Origin: Verrucomicrobiaceae bacterium
GTDB lineage: Bacteria > Verrucomicrobiota > Verrucomicrobiia > Verrucomicrobiales > Verrucomicrobiaceae
Assembly: GCA_024232965.1 (NCBI GenBank)
Contig: JACKQF010000015.1
Location: forward strand, 1-40,975
Direction of reading: 5' to 3'
DNA length: 40,975 bases
Shown: piece after piece, positions 8,523 through 17,468 of the stretch
Numbering within the stretch: position 1 is the first letter of the stretch
How the letters are laid out: the number at the start of each line of letters is the position of its first letter
The notes under the pieces: generated by a model
What the model was told of the DNA's origin: nothing
Databases searched by the model: none
Seen by the model: the letters and a program-made list of their open reading frames with translations, nothing else
Translations under genes and position numbers: made by a program

Positions 8523-9974
8523 ATGAAAACTTACGTTACCGTCATCCTGCTGTTGTTTTCGATGGTGAGCAGCAATGCTCGCGCGGAGAGCCCCAACTTC
8601 CTCGTCATTCTCACCGATGATCAAAGCTGGGTTGGCACGTCATTGCTCATGGACCCTGCCAATCCGGACACGAAGTCCGACTACTTCCAGACGCCCCACA
8701 TCGACAGCCTGATGTCCTCCGGCATGCGCTTCACCCATGGTTATGCCTCGGGCGCGTGGTGCACGCCCTCCCGCCGCAGCATTCAGTGCGGCAAGGGGCC
8801 GCAGCAGCACATCTACAACAAGGCCCAGGATGGCAATGAGGCGGCAATCGCTAAAGGCATGTCGATCCCGCGCGCCTTGAAGCAGGTGAATCCGGCCTAC
8901 GCCTGTGCGCACTTCGGCAAGTGGCATCTTCAATACGCCAGTGTCACCCCCGAGGCGCTGGGTTACGACGTGAGTGATGGCGACACCACCAATGAGGATG
9001 GCGACCTCGCCGGCCAGCCAGGCGCTGCTCTAACAAAATCGAAGAACAGCAAAAACACACCGGATGTTTGGGAAAATCCCAAGACGATCTTTTCACTGGG
9101 CAAGCGCACCGGTGATTTTATCGAGACACAATCCAAGGCGGGGCATCCCTGGTTCGTCCAGCTCTCACACTACGCGGTGCATTTGAAGATCAGCTACCGG
9201 CAGGGCACGCTCGATGCCTTGCAAAGCAGGCCCTTGGGCAGCAAACACGCCGTGCCGGAATTTGCCGCCATGACCGAAGATCTGGACACTGGCATCGGCG
9301 AGCTGATGGCGCGGCTCAAAACCCTGGGCGTCTTGAGCAACACCTACATCATCTTTCTGAGCGACAACGGCGGACGCGGCAAGATGCCTGTGCAAGGCAA
9401 GCCGGACCAGTCCACGAAGCCCATGAACTACCCGCTCGCCGAATCGAAACACTCCATCTACGAAGGGGGCCTGCGTGTGCCCTTTGCGATCATCGGGCCC
9501 GGCATCGCCAGCGGAGCCGTGAGCGCGGTGCCGGTGTCCGGCGTGGACATTCTGCCCACCATCGCCGACCTCGCCGGTCACGGTGCCCCACTCGGCGAAG
9601 GACTCGACGGAGGCTCCTTCAAAGACGTTGCCCTCGGCAAGGCCGAGGTCGTCAAGCGCCCGCATGACTTCCTGGTCACCGAGAGCGAAGGCAGGGAACG
9701 CCTCCGCAATACCGACAACGCCAAGCCCTCGGATTTCAAAGCCGCGCTGCACATGGGCGACTACAAACTGATCAAGCTCTACGGCGGTGCCGGTGACGGC
9801 CAGAAGGAACTCTACAACCTCGCTGACGACATCGGCGAAGACCACAATCTCATCGACAGCATGGGCGCCCGCGCCGCCGAACTTGAGAAAGCGCTCGATG
9901 ATTACCTCCAGGCCGTCGGCGGCCTGACCAAGAGCGAAGGCGGCAAAAATCGCCGAAAAGTAAGCAACGAATGA
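8523..9974 (+). CDS. Exported type I (formylglycine-dependent) sulfatase
   Basis: Signal peptide MKTYVTVILLLFSMVSSNARA precedes NFLVILTDDQ, whose paired Asp bind the metal. The modification site is CTPSR (C80), with Cys to be converted to formylglycine. FGKWHLQ gives the conserved Lys and His, and IIFLSDNGG gives further metal ligands. The C-terminal subdomain has the usual ELYNLADDIGEDHNL. Family role is hydrolysis of sulfate esters on sugars; the subfamily is not assigned. It is the first of four tandem sulfatases on this strand and lies 73 bases after the beta-helix enzyme. At 483 residues its length is typical of polysaccharide sulfatases. All expected core residues are present, so it should be active if a maturase exists elsewhere. 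Confidence 0.92.
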   Translation: MKTYVTVILLLFSMVSSNARAESPNFLVILTDDQSWVGTSLLMDPANPDTKSDYFQTPHIDSLMSSGMRFTHGYASGAWCTPSRRSIQCGKGPQQHIYNKAQDGNEAAIAKGMSIPRALKQVNPAYACAHFGKWHLQYASVTPEALGYDVSDGDTTNEDGDLAGQPGAALTKSKNSKNTPDVWENPKTIFSLGKRTGDFIETQSKAGHPWFVQLSHYAVHLKISYRQGTLDALQSRPLGSKHAVPEFAAMTEDLDTGIGELMARLKTLGVLSNTYIIFLSDNGGRGKMPVQGKPDQSTKPMNYPLAESKHSIYEGGLRVPFAIIGPGIASGAVSAVPVSGVDILPTIADLAGHGAPLGEGLDGGSFKDVALGKAEVVKRPHDFLVTESEGRERLRNTDNAKPSDFKAALHMGDYKLIKLYGGAGDGQKELYNLADDIGEDHNLIDSMGARAAELEKALDDYLQAVGGLTKSEGGKNRRKVSNE

Positions 9975-10034
9975 CCGTCGCCAACACCCGGTCAGAGCAA
10001 TCTCCACGGCAACAAGTCCGTTCCGGCCAAAATC

Positions 10035-11732
10035 ATGAAATACCGACTACTCTCCATCGCTTCCCTTTTAGCCTGCGTGCTTTGCAAATCGTCCATCGCG
10101 GCGGAACCACGGCCCAACGTCGTCTTCATCATCATTGATAACGTGGACTTCGGCTACATGGGCAAGTGCTACGGCGGCACCAGTCTCACGCCGCACATGG
10201 ATCAAATCGCGGAACGCGGAGTGAAGTTCACTCGCGCGTATGCGGTCACCCCGCTGTGCGTGCCCAGCCGCTACACCTGCCTGAGCGGACGCTATGCTTC
10301 ACGCGCACACCCGACGACGGGTGCTGACGCCGCCGAAGATGAGGAGGGCGGACAGCACATCGCGCTGGAGACAGATCTGCCCAATGTGCCCAACGTGATG
10401 CAGAAGGCCGGTTACCGCACCGGCTTCGTCGGCAAATACCACCTGGAGCCGGAGAAATATGACCGCTTCAACGGCGACAACGCCGATGTGTTCAATCCCG
10501 ATGTGGATGCGTGGCTGAAGGAGCGCAGTGCCTGGCTGACGGGTCGCATCAAGCAGCGCGGATTCGACTTCGTTGGCGCGCCGATGGACTTCCGCTCTTC
10601 ACAGTTCAGCGGCATCGACCGCCACCACACCGAGGCCAGCCACAACTTGGAAGCGGAGGTGAAGGGCGCGCTGGCCTTCATCGACGAGAGCCGGGAGAAG
10701 CCGTTCTTTCTCTACCTCTCCACGCAACTGCTGCACCTGCCGTTTAAACCGCAGCTCCTGCTCGCAGACTATGCCAAATACGGCCGCGTGACCGAAGGTG
10801 GACTGCTGCCCGAAGCGCCCAAGGTGCCAATGCCTTCGCGCAAGGAAATCTATGACACGGCTAAAGCCGCCGGAGCGACGACGGCGCAGCAGTTCGGCAT
10901 GCACTGGCTCGACTGCGGCATCGGCGCGGTGGTGAACCGTCTCGAAGAACTCAAGTTGCTCGACAACACGCTGCTCGTCGTCTTCTCCGACAACAACCAG
11001 CGCGGGAAGGAAACCCTCTACGAGGGCGGCACTCGCGTGCCGCTGCTGATGATGTGGCCGCAGCGGTTCAAGGCGGGCTCCGTCTGCGATCACATCGTGG
11101 CCAACACCGATTTCGCTCCGACCATCTTCGACGCCTGCGGCATCCAGCCGCCCGCCGACATGACGCTTGATGGCCGCAGCATCCTGCCCGTCCTCGCCGA
11201 CGCCAAAGCCCCGTGGCGCGACGCCCTGCTCCTCGAAAACGGCCACACCAAGGCCGTCGTGACCGACCAGTGGAAATACGTCGCGCTGCGCTATCCGCCC
11301 GACGTTCAGGCGAAGATCGAGGAAGTGGACCGCACTGGCGAATACCCGCGCATGTCGCCGAAAGCGGAGCAGTTCTTCGAGAAGTTCAAAGAGACGCTCA
11401 CGCCTGAGCAGTGGAAGTTCGCGCGCAACTCGTGGCGCTGGCACACGCAGGGCAACAATTACATGAAGTCCATCGACGACTTCCCCTTCCAGTTCGATCC
11501 GGATCAGTTGTTCGAAATCAACGGCGGCATCGCCCCGCAGGACATAAAGAACGTCGCGAACGATCCCGCCAATGCCAGCGTGCTCGCGGACATGAAGGCA
11601 AAGCTCAAGCAGGTGCTCGCGCCACTCGAACAGCCCTTTGGAGAATTTGGCACGGCGTATCCGCCTGCACAGGAACCGAAACCGCTGACCCCAAAAGAAC
11701 AACGCAAACTGCAACGCAAGATGGCGAAGTAG
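10035..11732 (+). CDS. Exported type I sulfatase (second in cluster)
   Basis: A hydrophobic N-terminus (MKYRLLSIASLLACVLCKSS) leads to NVVFIIIDNVDFGYMG. The second Asp of the usual DD metal pair is Asn here, a variant that also occurs in other annotated arylsulfatases. The active-site motif is CVPSR (C75), followed by SGRYASR. GKYHLEP and VVFSDNN supply the other core positions (DNN instead of the usual DNG). ETLYEGGTRVPLLMMWP is well conserved. The C-terminus is longer than in its neighbours (565 residues) and ends in a Lys-rich tail, QRKLQRKMAK. It is a different subtype from the first sulfatase, so it likely removes a differently placed sulfate. It follows the first sulfatase by 60 bases and is probably in the same transcript. 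Confidence 0.9.
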   Translation: MKYRLLSIASLLACVLCKSSIAAEPRPNVVFIIIDNVDFGYMGKCYGGTSLTPHMDQIAERGVKFTRAYAVTPLCVPSRYTCLSGRYASRAHPTTGADAAEDEEGGQHIALETDLPNVPNVMQKAGYRTGFVGKYHLEPEKYDRFNGDNADVFNPDVDAWLKERSAWLTGRIKQRGFDFVGAPMDFRSSQFSGIDRHHTEASHNLEAEVKGALAFIDESREKPFFLYLSTQLLHLPFKPQLLLADYAKYGRVTEGGLLPEAPKVPMPSRKEIYDTAKAAGATTAQQFGMHWLDCGIGAVVNRLEELKLLDNTLLVVFSDNNQRGKETLYEGGTRVPLLMMWPQRFKAGSVCDHIVANTDFAPTIFDACGIQPPADMTLDGRSILPVLADAKAPWRDALLLENGHTKAVVTDQWKYVALRYPPDVQAKIEEVDRTGEYPRMSPKAEQFFEKFKETLTPEQWKFARNSWRWHTQGNNYMKSIDDFPFQFDPDQLFEINGGIAPQDIKNVANDPANASVLADMKAKLKQVLAPLEQPFGEFGTAYPPAQEPKPLTPKEQRKLQRKMAK

Positions 11733-11822
11733 CGCGGCCATTCCAACAAGACAACCCCGGTCGCGCGATGCTCTACAACTCCGCCGACCTGCTCAAAGAA
11801 CACCCGTTGAAATAGACCTCTC

Positions 11823-13160
11823 ATGAAACAAATCCTCGCTGCCGCGCTGCTGGCGCTGTCACCCACGCTTCATGCCGCCGACAAACCCGCCACGGCGACC
11901 AAGCCGAACATTTGTTTTCTTCTGGCCGATGACCTGCGTCCTGACTGCCTCGGTGTGCTGGGGCATCCAATCGTCAAGACGCCGAACATCGACAAGCTCG
12001 TCGGCGACGGGTTCATCTTCCGGAACGCCTACACTTTGGGCTCCAACGCCTCCGCCGTGTGTTTCCCGAGCCGCCAGATGATCCTCAGGGGCGTGAGTTA
12101 TTTCCGGCCAGCCTTCCGAACCAACACCGAAATCCCAACGATGGCCGAGACCTTCCGATCGGCAGGCTACCTCTCCATGCGGGCGGGGAAACCCAAGAAC
12201 GGCGATGAAGTGTTCGACGAAAATTCGGATGGAGGAAACGCCGATGGAAACGCGGACCACCTGGTTCAGTTCGTCAAAAGCAATGCCGGCAAGCAGCCGC
12301 TCTTTCTCTACATGGCCGGCCACGAGCCGCACGACCCGCAGTATGCGACCGAGCAGTTTTACGCGATGTATAAGCCCGCGGACATCACCGTGCCGGTCAA
12401 CTTCCTGCCCTATCATCCCTTCGACAACGGCGCGATGATGGAGCCTGACGAATTCAGGACGCTGCCCGTGCCGCGCACCAGGGAAGATCTCCAGGGCAAG
12501 CTGGCGCGTTATTACGCCTCGACCTCTTACTGGGACGCGGAAGTCGGGCGCGTGATTGAGGCCTTGAAACAAGCCGGTCAGTTCGATAACACGATTTTCA
12601 TTGTCGCCGGTGATAACGGCCTTTCGCTCGGCGAGCACGGACTGCTTGGCAAACAGAACCTCTACGAATTTGGCGGCATGCACGTGCCCTTGATCTTCGC
12701 GGGTCCCGGCATCCCGAAAGGCGAGACCAAGGCGTTCGCCTATCTGATGGACATCTACCCGACCCTCTGCGAACTGACGGGCACCAACATTCCGGAGAAA
12801 CTTGAGGCGAAAAGTCTGACGCCAGTCATCACCGGCAAGTCCGCGAAAGTGCGCGACCACATGTTCAACAGCTACAAGGAGTGCCAGCGCTCGATTCGGG
12901 ATGAACGGTGGAAGCTGATCCGGTATCCGCTGATCAACAAGACGCAGCTCTTCGACCTGCAAACCGACCCGCACGAGATGAATGATCTCGCCGACCAGCC
13001 TGAGCACGCCGATCGCATCAAAGAACTGCTGGCCGTGCTGAAGCGGCATCAGAAGCAGTTCGGCGACAAAACGCCGCTGCAAGTGGCCAACCCCGCCGAT
13101 CCCGCTTGGTCGCCGGACATGGTGAGCGAGAACCCACGCAAGCCAAAACGCAAGAAGTGA
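11823..13160 (+). CDS. Exported sulfatase, iduronate-2-sulfatase-like, with altered GKxH motif
   Basis: A signal peptide (MKQILAAALLALSPTLHAA) is followed by NICFLLADDLRPDCLGVLGH and TPNIDKLV, a form close to iduronate-2-sulfatase-like and choline-sulfatase-like enzymes. The formylglycine site is CFPSR (C80). VAGDNGLSLGEHGLLGKQNLYE is the typical second metal region. The motif normally reading GKWHN, which supplies a catalytic Lys and His, reads GKPKN (residues 122-126) here, so the His is replaced by Lys. This may lower or change activity. The C-terminus has DLQTDPHEMNDLAD and a basic tail (NPRKPKRKK). It is third in the sulfatase series and 90 bases from the second. Confidence 0.9.
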   Translation: MKQILAAALLALSPTLHAADKPATATKPNICFLLADDLRPDCLGVLGHPIVKTPNIDKLVGDGFIFRNAYTLGSNASAVCFPSRQMILRGVSYFRPAFRTNTEIPTMAETFRSAGYLSMRAGKPKNGDEVFDENSDGGNADGNADHLVQFVKSNAGKQPLFLYMAGHEPHDPQYATEQFYAMYKPADITVPVNFLPYHPFDNGAMMEPDEFRTLPVPRTREDLQGKLARYYASTSYWDAEVGRVIEALKQAGQFDNTIFIVAGDNGLSLGEHGLLGKQNLYEFGGMHVPLIFAGPGIPKGETKAFAYLMDIYPTLCELTGTNIPEKLEAKSLTPVITGKSAKVRDHMFNSYKECQRSIRDERWKLIRYPLINKTQLFDLQTDPHEMNDLADQPEHADRIKELLAVLKRHQKQFGDKTPLQVANPADPAWSPDMVSENPRKPKRKK

Positions 13161-13198
13161 CCGCCTCGCCCGCCCCCCAATCCTGAAACAGACGACCC

Positions 13199-14554
13199 AT
13201 GAAACACAAACTGCTCACCCTTCTTCTGGCTGCTGCGTCACCCGCACTGCATGCTGCGGACCCCGCACCATCGAAGCCCAACATCCTTTACCTGCTGGCC
13301 GATGATCTCGGCTTTGCTGACGTTGGTTTTCAGGGCTGCCAGGACGTGCCGACGCCGAACCTGGATTCCATCGCGAAGAACGGCGTGCGTTTTACCAGCG
13401 GCTATGTCTCGGCGCCTGTGTGCAGCCCGAGCCGTGCGGGATTGCTCACGGGGCGCTATCAGACGCGCTTCGGTCATGAGTTCAATCATCCGCTGGCGGA
13501 TCGCGCGCCCGTCGGCCTGCCGGTGGATCAAAAGACCACGGCCAACTGGTTCAAGGAAGCTGGCTATGCGACCGCGCACATCGGCAAATGGCATCTGGGG
13601 AACCCGAAAATCCCCGAGTTCGCCGCCAACGCACGTGGGTTCGATCTCGACGTGCTGATGCCCGGCCAGAACAAGCTGCCGCCGCTCATCGTGTGGCGAA
13701 ACGGCAGAAACGAAAAAGCGGACGACTCCTATGTGGACCTGGCGATGGGCCGCGAGGCCGCCGCCTACATCAACGCGCACAAGACCACGCCGTGGTATCT
13801 CTACGTGGCCTATCTCACCCCGCATGTGCCGTTGCAGACACCGCCCGGATCAGAGGAACCCTTCGCCGCCATCACCGATGCCAAACGCCGCAAGATCGCG
13901 GCCATGATCTCCCTCCTCGACCAGAGCGTGGGCCGCATCCTCAAGGCGCTGCGCGACTCCGACCAGGAGGAACGCACGCTGATCGTCTTCCACAGCGACA
14001 ATGGCGCTCCGTTTGGCAGCGGCTCCAACAACACGCCTTTGCGTGGCTACAAGAGCACCCTGCGCGAAGGCGGAATCCGCATGCCCTTCGCCATGCAGTG
14101 GAAAGGCACCCTTCCCGCAGGTCGCGTGGTGGACACGCCAATCATCTCGCTCGACATCCTGCCCACCGCGCTGGCAGCGGCAAACGTGACCGTGCCAGCC
14201 GATGCCCAACTCGATGGCGTGAATCTGCTGCCGTATCTCACCGGCAAGTCCGAGGCACCGCGGCGCAACCTCTTCTGGCGCTATGGCGAACAGTATGCCG
14301 TCCGCCAAGGCGACTGGAAACTGGTCAAGACCATGGAGCAAGTCGCGAAGCCACCCGTTTGCACCACAGGCCTCTACAACCTCGCCACCGATCTCACCGA
14401 GACGCACGATCTTTCCGCCGAGCACCCCGACAAGGTCAAAGCCCTCCAACAACTCTGGGATGCATGGAACGCCAAAAACGTACCGCCGCTTTGGGGCGGC
14501 GGCACCGAAGACGACGCGGGGCCGTCGGCACCCAAAAAGCCCAAGAAGGGATGA
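13199..14554 (+). CDS. Exported type I arylsulfatase (fourth in cluster)
   Basis: Signal peptide MKHKLLTLLLAAASPALHAA is followed by a textbook sulfatase: NILYLLADDLGFADVGFQGC (metal Asp pair), TPNLDSIAKNGVRFTSGYVS, CSPSR (C75) with AGLLTGRYQTRFG, HIGKWHLGN, LYVAYLTPHVPLQTP, VFHSDNGAPFGSGSNNTPLR and GGIRMPFAMQWKG. All catalytic positions are intact. The C-terminal part ends LYNLATDLTETHDLSAEHPD, then a Gly-rich and Lys-rich tail. At 451 residues it is family-typical, close to the N-acetylgalactosamine-6-sulfatase-like branch. It starts 38 bases after the third sulfatase and is the likely end of the sulfatase run, with the pectate lyase following. Confidence 0.92.
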   Translation: MKHKLLTLLLAAASPALHAADPAPSKPNILYLLADDLGFADVGFQGCQDVPTPNLDSIAKNGVRFTSGYVSAPVCSPSRAGLLTGRYQTRFGHEFNHPLADRAPVGLPVDQKTTANWFKEAGYATAHIGKWHLGNPKIPEFAANARGFDLDVLMPGQNKLPPLIVWRNGRNEKADDSYVDLAMGREAAAYINAHKTTPWYLYVAYLTPHVPLQTPPGSEEPFAAITDAKRRKIAAMISLLDQSVGRILKALRDSDQEERTLIVFHSDNGAPFGSGSNNTPLRGYKSTLREGGIRMPFAMQWKGTLPAGRVVDTPIISLDILPTALAAANVTVPADAQLDGVNLLPYLTGKSEAPRRNLFWRYGEQYAVRQGDWKLVKTMEQVAKPPVCTTGLYNLATDLTETHDLSAEHPDKVKALQQLWDAWNAKNVPPLWGGGTEDDAGPSAPKKPKKG

Positions 14555-14641
14555 GATCTGATGGGGAAATGCAGCTACCCCGCATCACAAAGGCCTCTTC
14601 AAGCCTTGACTGCTTGGGTGATGGAATGAGAATGCCTCCTC

Positions 14642-15898
14642 ATGAGACATCTTTTACTCGCTCTTGTTGCCATCACGACACACGCCGCCACTGCGGAACG
14701 CGAGGTCAAGCCATGGATGTGGCAAACGGCGTTGGTTCCCGATGTGGGCTTTGATCTGGATGCCGCAACTGTCATTCATGTCACCAACCTTGATGCAAAT
14801 GGCGAGGGCTCGCTGCGCGATGCGTTGTGGAAAAAGGGACCGAGAGTGATTGTCTTCGATGTGGGCGGTGTGATCGATCTGAAGATGAAGGAGCTCAACC
14901 TCAGTGAGCCTCAGGTCTATGTGGCCGGACAGACGGCACCTGCACCCGGCATCACTTTGATCAAAGGTGGCATTTCGATTTCTGCGGATCAGAGCGTGAT
15001 TCAGCACATCGCCGTGCGCCCAGGAGACGCAGGTGAGGCGGTCGGCAGTGGTTGGTCGCCAGATGGCATCTCCACCAGCGGCGGGCCACATCACGTGTGG
15101 ATCGACCACTGCTCCTGCACCTGGAGCGTGGATGAAAATCTCTCGGCCTCCACCTACAAACCGCCCAGCGGTCTTCCGGCGAGCCGCATCTTCTTCCGCA
15201 ATTGCATCGTGGCCGAGGCGCTGAACAACGCCAGTCACAAGAAGGGTCCGCATTCCAAGGGCACACTCGTCTACGGTGGCACGCAAGAGGTCGCCATCGT
15301 CGGCTGCCTTTATTCCAGCAACTACGAACGCAATCCGCTGTTTCAACCTGGCACCTCGGGCGTGATCGTGAACAACCTCATGGCCAACTGCGGTCAACGA
15401 GCCATGCACGGCGGCCTTCCTGGCCCTGGAAACGGAGATAGCGATTCGCTGGCGAAGATCTCCATCGTCGGCAACACGGTGTGGATGGGTAAAAAGTCCA
15501 AGCGCACTGGCCACGCCATCTTTGAAGGCAAAGCAGATGCCTACTTCAAAGACAACGAAGGTCGCGATTGGTTTGGCGAATCCATGGAAGTGATGCGCAC
15601 ACCCTTTGAACCGCTGTCAGCACCACCCGTATGGCCAGCAGGCCTGGAGGTCATGCCCAACGCCACAGCGATCCATCACATCAGCCGCTTCGTCGGTGCC
15701 CGGCCAGCACAACGTGATCCCATCGATCAACGCATCGTCGCGCAGGCGCTGTCGGGCACAGCGAGCCTCATTGACAGCCAGGAAGAAGTCGGCGGTTATC
15801 CAAGCTGCCAACCCACCGAAATGGCTGTTACGGTTCCTGCCAGAGATCGACTTGCTTGGCTCGAATCACTGGCTCGTGCCATTACCTTTGGGGATTGA
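14642..15898 (+). CDS. Exported pectate lyase-like protein (PL1-type beta-helix)
   Basis: A short signal peptide (MRHLLLALVAITTHAATA) precedes VIHVTNLDANGEGSLRDALW and RVIVFDVGGVIDLK, the usual opening of the PL1 pectate lyase fold. WIDHCS (153-158) and the nearby W161 with the D164-E165 pair match the conserved PL1 WIDHCS-W-DE pattern around the calcium/substrate site. Later helix turns are VAIVGCLYSSNYERNPLFQP and ISIVGNTVWMG. The family cleaves alpha-1,4-galacturonan by beta-elimination outside the cytoplasm. Placement directly after four sulfatases suggests that desulfation and backbone cleavage are coordinated, although the true substrate is unproved. The 418-residue length is normal. 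The gene converges on the minus-strand operon with a 43-base gap that shows no obvious terminator. Confidence 0.88.
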   Translation: MRHLLLALVAITTHAATAEREVKPWMWQTALVPDVGFDLDAATVIHVTNLDANGEGSLRDALWKKGPRVIVFDVGGVIDLKMKELNLSEPQVYVAGQTAPAPGITLIKGGISISADQSVIQHIAVRPGDAGEAVGSGWSPDGISTSGGPHHVWIDHCSCTWSVDENLSASTYKPPSGLPASRIFFRNCIVAEALNNASHKKGPHSKGTLVYGGTQEVAIVGCLYSSNYERNPLFQPGTSGVIVNNLMANCGQRAMHGGLPGPGNGDSDSLAKISIVGNTVWMGKKSKRTGHAIFEGKADAYFKDNEGRDWFGESMEVMRTPFEPLSAPPVWPAGLEVMPNATAIHHISRFVGARPAQRDPIDQRIVAQALSGTASLIDSQEEVGGYPSCQPTEMAVTVPARDRLAWLESLARAITFGD

Positions 15899-15941
15899 TA
15901 GAATAATCTAGGTCCGAGCATCAGATTGACGAGACACTGGC

Positions 15942-17468
15942 TCAACGAGGGGTCGATGTGAATTGTAGCGCAAAGATCTCTGCATGGCTGAGCGAGATCT
16001 GCACACGTACTGTTTGGCCCGCAAGGGCGGTGAGGTCGGACACGGATTTCCAGCGCACCTCGCAATCGATTTCATCGGCGCTTATGGGATCACAATCCTC
16101 GATTGAATAGCCTGGTAGAGGCTGCATGTCTGCACCTAGCAGCGCGACCCGCGCGCCCCCGATGCCCGCTGTATGGATATTGAGCAAGAGGCGATTCCCA
16201 GTGAAGCTCAACGGTCGGGTGGTAAGCACGCCGTCCTGATCGTCGGCGGACATGGAAACAAAGCCGTCCACGCGCTGCGTCGCGCAATAGATGCCACCCA
16301 GATCCTGCTTGAGCCATTCGGCGCGATCTGCGAGATCCTTGTCCCAGACCACGGGACGACCATGGGTGTGTGGCCAACCGATGAAGTATTGATAAAGCTC
16401 CCGGCCGCGACGCACGATGCCCTGCGCCATGCTGACGAGGCGAAGGTCCAAGCCATCGTGATAACCCGCCGCGATGTAGGGTTGCCGATGACGGCCCCAG
16501 GCAATTCCATCGCGACTGCTGGCCAATTGCACATCAAAGGTGCCGTCGTTGCTGTTGAGAGCGCGCCCCTTCCACTCCTTGCCCTTGAAGAGATGGTAGG
16601 CCGCCGGAAAGGCGAGATAGACGTTCGGTGCGAACGGATAAGGTATCGCGGCGCTGGTGTATAGCTGGAGGTTCTCAGGATCGTCTCCATCAGGCGACAT
16701 CACGACCGGCAACTCGCGACTAAGCGTCGGCACCTTGTCTTGCCCCCAAATGGCAAACGGCGGAACCGAGGCATTGAGCGGCCAGGGGTTTTCCAAATCA
16801 TCCACTTCCGCCCTCGCCACACAACGCAATCGCTGCGAATTCCAAGCCCGCAGGTAAATCACATACTTGTTGATTCGCTGATCCCAAAACCCAGCGTGCT
16901 GGCTATCCGGCGCAAAAGGCAGCACGCGATTTGCACCAGTAACCCAATGAATGCCGTCCGGTGAAGAAGCCACATACACTCCCGCGGTCGCTGGATCTGG
17001 CCAATTCTGTGTGAACAACAAACGGTAGCGTTTTTCCGCTTGGGCATGGGGGTCGAGGAAGACACCCGCCTCCACTGCATGAACCGGCAAGATGTTGTTC
17101 GCCCTATTGCCTTGGTATTCGGTGAGTCCCAAATTAGGTCGTTCGAAATGAATCCCGTCTTGGCTGGTGGCAAGGCTGAAGTGCTTTTTCTTATCCGCGT
17201 CATAGCTTCCGTGGAAGAGTTTCAACGTGCCACCATCATCGATGACGCTAGCATAAAAGATGAAACCAAGCGCTTCGGAGGGACGCTCTGGCGTCATTAC
17301 GCGCTGAATGTCCGAAGGCGAATGGTATTCGCGGTGCACAGCCTTTGTGTGGGCTGGATCAATCAACCGATCATCGAAGAATAGCTGGCGATCACTCGCA
17401 ACGGGAAGGACTTCGCCAGACGCAAAGCAGCGCGACAAAAAGACCAGGACAACGAATCTACGGATCAT
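15942..17468 (-). CDS. Exported five-bladed beta-propeller glycosidase-like protein
   Basis: The chosen start gives MIRRFVVLVFLSRCFASGEV, a signal peptide; a farther in-frame codon at 17513 would overlap the upstream gene more. The mature protein begins LPVASDRQLFFDDRLIDPA, a pattern seen in exported PVC-phylum proteins related to GH32/GH43-like propellers. Blades show repeated Asp-box-like phrases: HFSLATSQDGIHFERPNLGL, VYVASSPDGIHWV and VQLASSRDGIAWGRHRQPYI. A C-terminal beta-sandwich (RLLLNIHTAGIGGARVALLG, then VRVQISLSHAEIFALQF) follows. No catalytic residues can be assigned with certainty. The start overlaps the stop of the beta-helix gene by 11 bases, indicating a tight operon with RraA and the beta-helix protein. 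Length 508 residues. Confidence 0.75.
   Translation of the reverse strand: MIRRFVVLVFLSRCFASGEVLPVASDRQLFFDDRLIDPAHTKAVHREYHSPSDIQRVMTPERPSEALGFIFYASVIDDGGTLKLFHGSYDADKKKHFSLATSQDGIHFERPNLGLTEYQGNRANNILPVHAVEAGVFLDPHAQAEKRYRLLFTQNWPDPATAGVYVASSPDGIHWVTGANRVLPFAPDSQHAGFWDQRINKYVIYLRAWNSQRLRCVARAEVDDLENPWPLNASVPPFAIWGQDKVPTLSRELPVVMSPDGDDPENLQLYTSAAIPYPFAPNVYLAFPAAYHLFKGKEWKGRALNSNDGTFDVQLASSRDGIAWGRHRQPYIAAGYHDGLDLRLVSMAQGIVRRGRELYQYFIGWPHTHGRPVVWDKDLADRAEWLKQDLGGIYCATQRVDGFVSMSADDQDGVLTTRPLSFTGNRLLLNIHTAGIGGARVALLGADMQPLPGYSIEDCDPISADEIDCEVRWKSVSDLTALAGQTVRVQISLSHAEIFALQFTSTPR

Noticed and set aside
10599..13082. Two long minus-strand frames opposite the second and third sulfatases
   Set aside because: Both mirror sulfatase codons and are rich in His, Arg and Val with no family motif.
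13588..14754. Plus-strand frame of 388 codons overlapping the fourth sulfatase
   Set aside because: Out of frame with the sulfatase and very rich in Arg/His/Pro, as expected from a shifted GC-rich gene.
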